A stretch of DNA of 22,407 bases from NCBI GenBank assembly GCA_045638465.1, contig JAZUBK010000002.1, positions 1 through 22,407 of the forward strand. The letters run 5' to 3'. Shown in pieces: positions 21,517-22,407 of this stretch. Position numbers and translations under genes: made by a program. The notes below the pieces were generated by a model. That model was not told the origin of the DNA and searched no databases. It saw only the letters and a list, made by a program, of their open reading frames with translations. Each line of letters starts with the position of its first letter. Position 1 is the first letter of the stretch. Source of the DNA: CAKVLS01 sp045638465. Lineage in GTDB: Bacteria; Bacillota; Clostridia; Christensenellales; UBA1242.

Positions 21517-22407
21517 CTATTTGCTCAAAATCTCTCTCAAAAAACGACCTGTATGACTTTCTTTACATTTAGCCACTTGTTCTGGGTTACCTGTTATAAC
21601 GATATTACCACCTCTATCGCCACCTTCTGGGCCCAAATCTATGATATGGTCAGCAACTTTGATAACGTCTAGGTTATGCTCTATAACTATAACTGTATTT
21701 CCTGCGTCAACAAGTTTTTGCAAAATAGTCAAAAGTTTATCTACGTCATAAATATGCAAACCTGTGGTAGGCTCATCCAATATATAAACAGTTTCGCCAG
21801 TACTTTTTTTGCACAATTCACTAGCAAGTTTTACCCTTTGCGCCTCACCACCGCTAAGTGTTGTCGAACTTTGGCCAAGTTTAATATAACCAAGGCCTAC
21901 ATCATATAGGGCCTGGACTTTGTTTTTAATAGACGGGATATTAGCAAAAAATTCTAAAGCTTGTTCTACAGTCATATCCAAAACATCACTTATGCTTTTG
22001 CCTTTGTATTTTACTTGTAAGGTTTCTCTATTATATCTTTTGCCTTTACATACGGCACAAGGAACATAAACATCTGGCAAAAAGTACATTTCTACTTTCT
22101 TTTCACCATCACCTTCACAGGCCTCACATCTTCCGCCTTTGACATTGAAACTAAATCTTCCACTAGTATAACCCCTTGCTTTCGCCTCTTGAGTTTGAGC
22201 AAAAAGTTCTCTTATTTGAGTAAACAAACCAATATATGTTGCAGGATTACTACGTGGAGTACGACCAATAGGTGCTTGGTCAATGTTAATAACCTTATCT
22301 AAATCTTCAATGTTTTTGATTTCTTTATAATTACCTTCTACAAGATTTGAACGGTTTAACCTATTTGAAAGTGCAGGATACAAAATCTCATTAATCAGAC
22401 TACTCTT
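21517..22407 (-). CDS. uvrA: Excinuclease ABC subunit A, C-terminal part (cut by window edge)
   Basis: The 5' end lies beyond the window; 296 residues are present, reading in frame to the edge (KSSLINEILYPALS). UvrA is the damage-sensing ATPase of nucleotide excision repair. The visible part begins in the second Walker A motif (its GK-S-S). It holds the second zinc module (CEAC at 94-97 and CAVC at 117-120 in this partial numbering), the ABC signature LSGGEAQRVKLAS (184 onward) and Walker B VYILDEPTTGLH (catalytic E212). It ends normally at TAG (21517-21519). No unusual residue is seen. The gene precedes the J-domain gene by 46 bases. Confidence 0.98.
   Translation of the reverse strand, partial: KSSLINEILYPALSNRLNRSNLVEGNYKEIKNIEDLDKVINIDQAPIGRTPRSNPATYIGLFTQIRELFAQTQEAKARGYTSGRFSFNVKGGRCEACEGDGEKKVEMYFLPDVYVPCAVCKGKRYNRETLQVKYKGKSISDVLDMTVEQALEFFANIPSIKNKVQALYDVGLGYIKLGQSSTTLSGGEAQRVKLASELCKKSTGETVYILDEPTTGLHIYDVDKLLTILQKLVDAGNTVIVIEHNLDVIKVADHIIDLGPEGGDRGGNIVITGNPEQVAKCKESHTGRFLREILSK

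Noticed and set aside
1..22407. CRISPR array, tRNA, rRNA, transposase or integrase
   Set aside because: No regularly spaced repeats, cloverleaf sequences, rRNA-like stretches or recombinase motifs were seen on either strand.

Overview
The window looks like chromosome from an AT-rich, uncultured member of the Clostridia or a neighbouring Firmicutes lineage. The signs are strong AGGAGG-type ribosome binding sites, several TTG starts, an L27 with the cleavable Firmicutes N-terminal extension beside its protease Prp, SpoIVFB- and SpoVB-family proteins, a DUF421/DUF4363 pair and a short MinE. Nothing in it is phage, transposon, rRNA, tRNA or CRISPR.

Right to left on the minus strand runs a core cell-envelope and ribosome neighbourhood: a Ppx/GppA-like protein, an MreB-family actin, minD, minE, a SpoIVFB-like site-2 protease, and later rplU-prp-rpmA and an OGG-type glycosylase. 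In Bacillus subtilis the order mreBCD-minCD-spoIVFA-spoIVFB-rplU-ysxB(prp)-rpmA is contiguous, so the backbone is recognisably conserved. Here about 6.8 kb of accessory genes separates spoIVFB from rplU (2036-8756). It holds a PycTM/DUF5706-like membrane protein, a small unknown protein, a large DUF4132-like protein, a tiny ORF broken or frameshifted at an A9 run, a HipA-like atypical kinase, a plus-strand helical-bundle protein and a membrane class III nucleotide cyclase. mreC, mreD, minC and spoIVFA are not present in the window.

To the right of the Ppx-like gene come a 55-residue 2[4Fe-4S] ferredoxin and a two-gene split TSUP (TauE/SafE) transporter, all on the minus strand. Divergent from these is a 1105-residue surface protein with a signal peptide, four repeated beta-sandwich-like modules, one membrane span and a long cytoplasmic coiled coil. 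Its promoter is strong and its mRNA leader can fold into a long hairpin.

The right end has a small two-LysM protein (minus), a SpoVB/MATE-type flippase, the DUF421 and DUF4363 genes (plus), a tail-anchored J-domain protein that may be translated from a near-leaderless mRNA (minus), and the C-terminal third of uvrA cut by the window edge (minus). Most transcription units end in clear intrinsic terminators, several of them shared by convergent genes.

The most interesting items are the accessory insertion carrying both a class III cyclase and a Pycsar-effector-like membrane protein, the four-module surface protein with its intracellular coiled coil, the degenerate Ppx/GppA protein, and the interrupted small ORF at the A9 tract. 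All family assignments are by recognition of motifs, not by database search.
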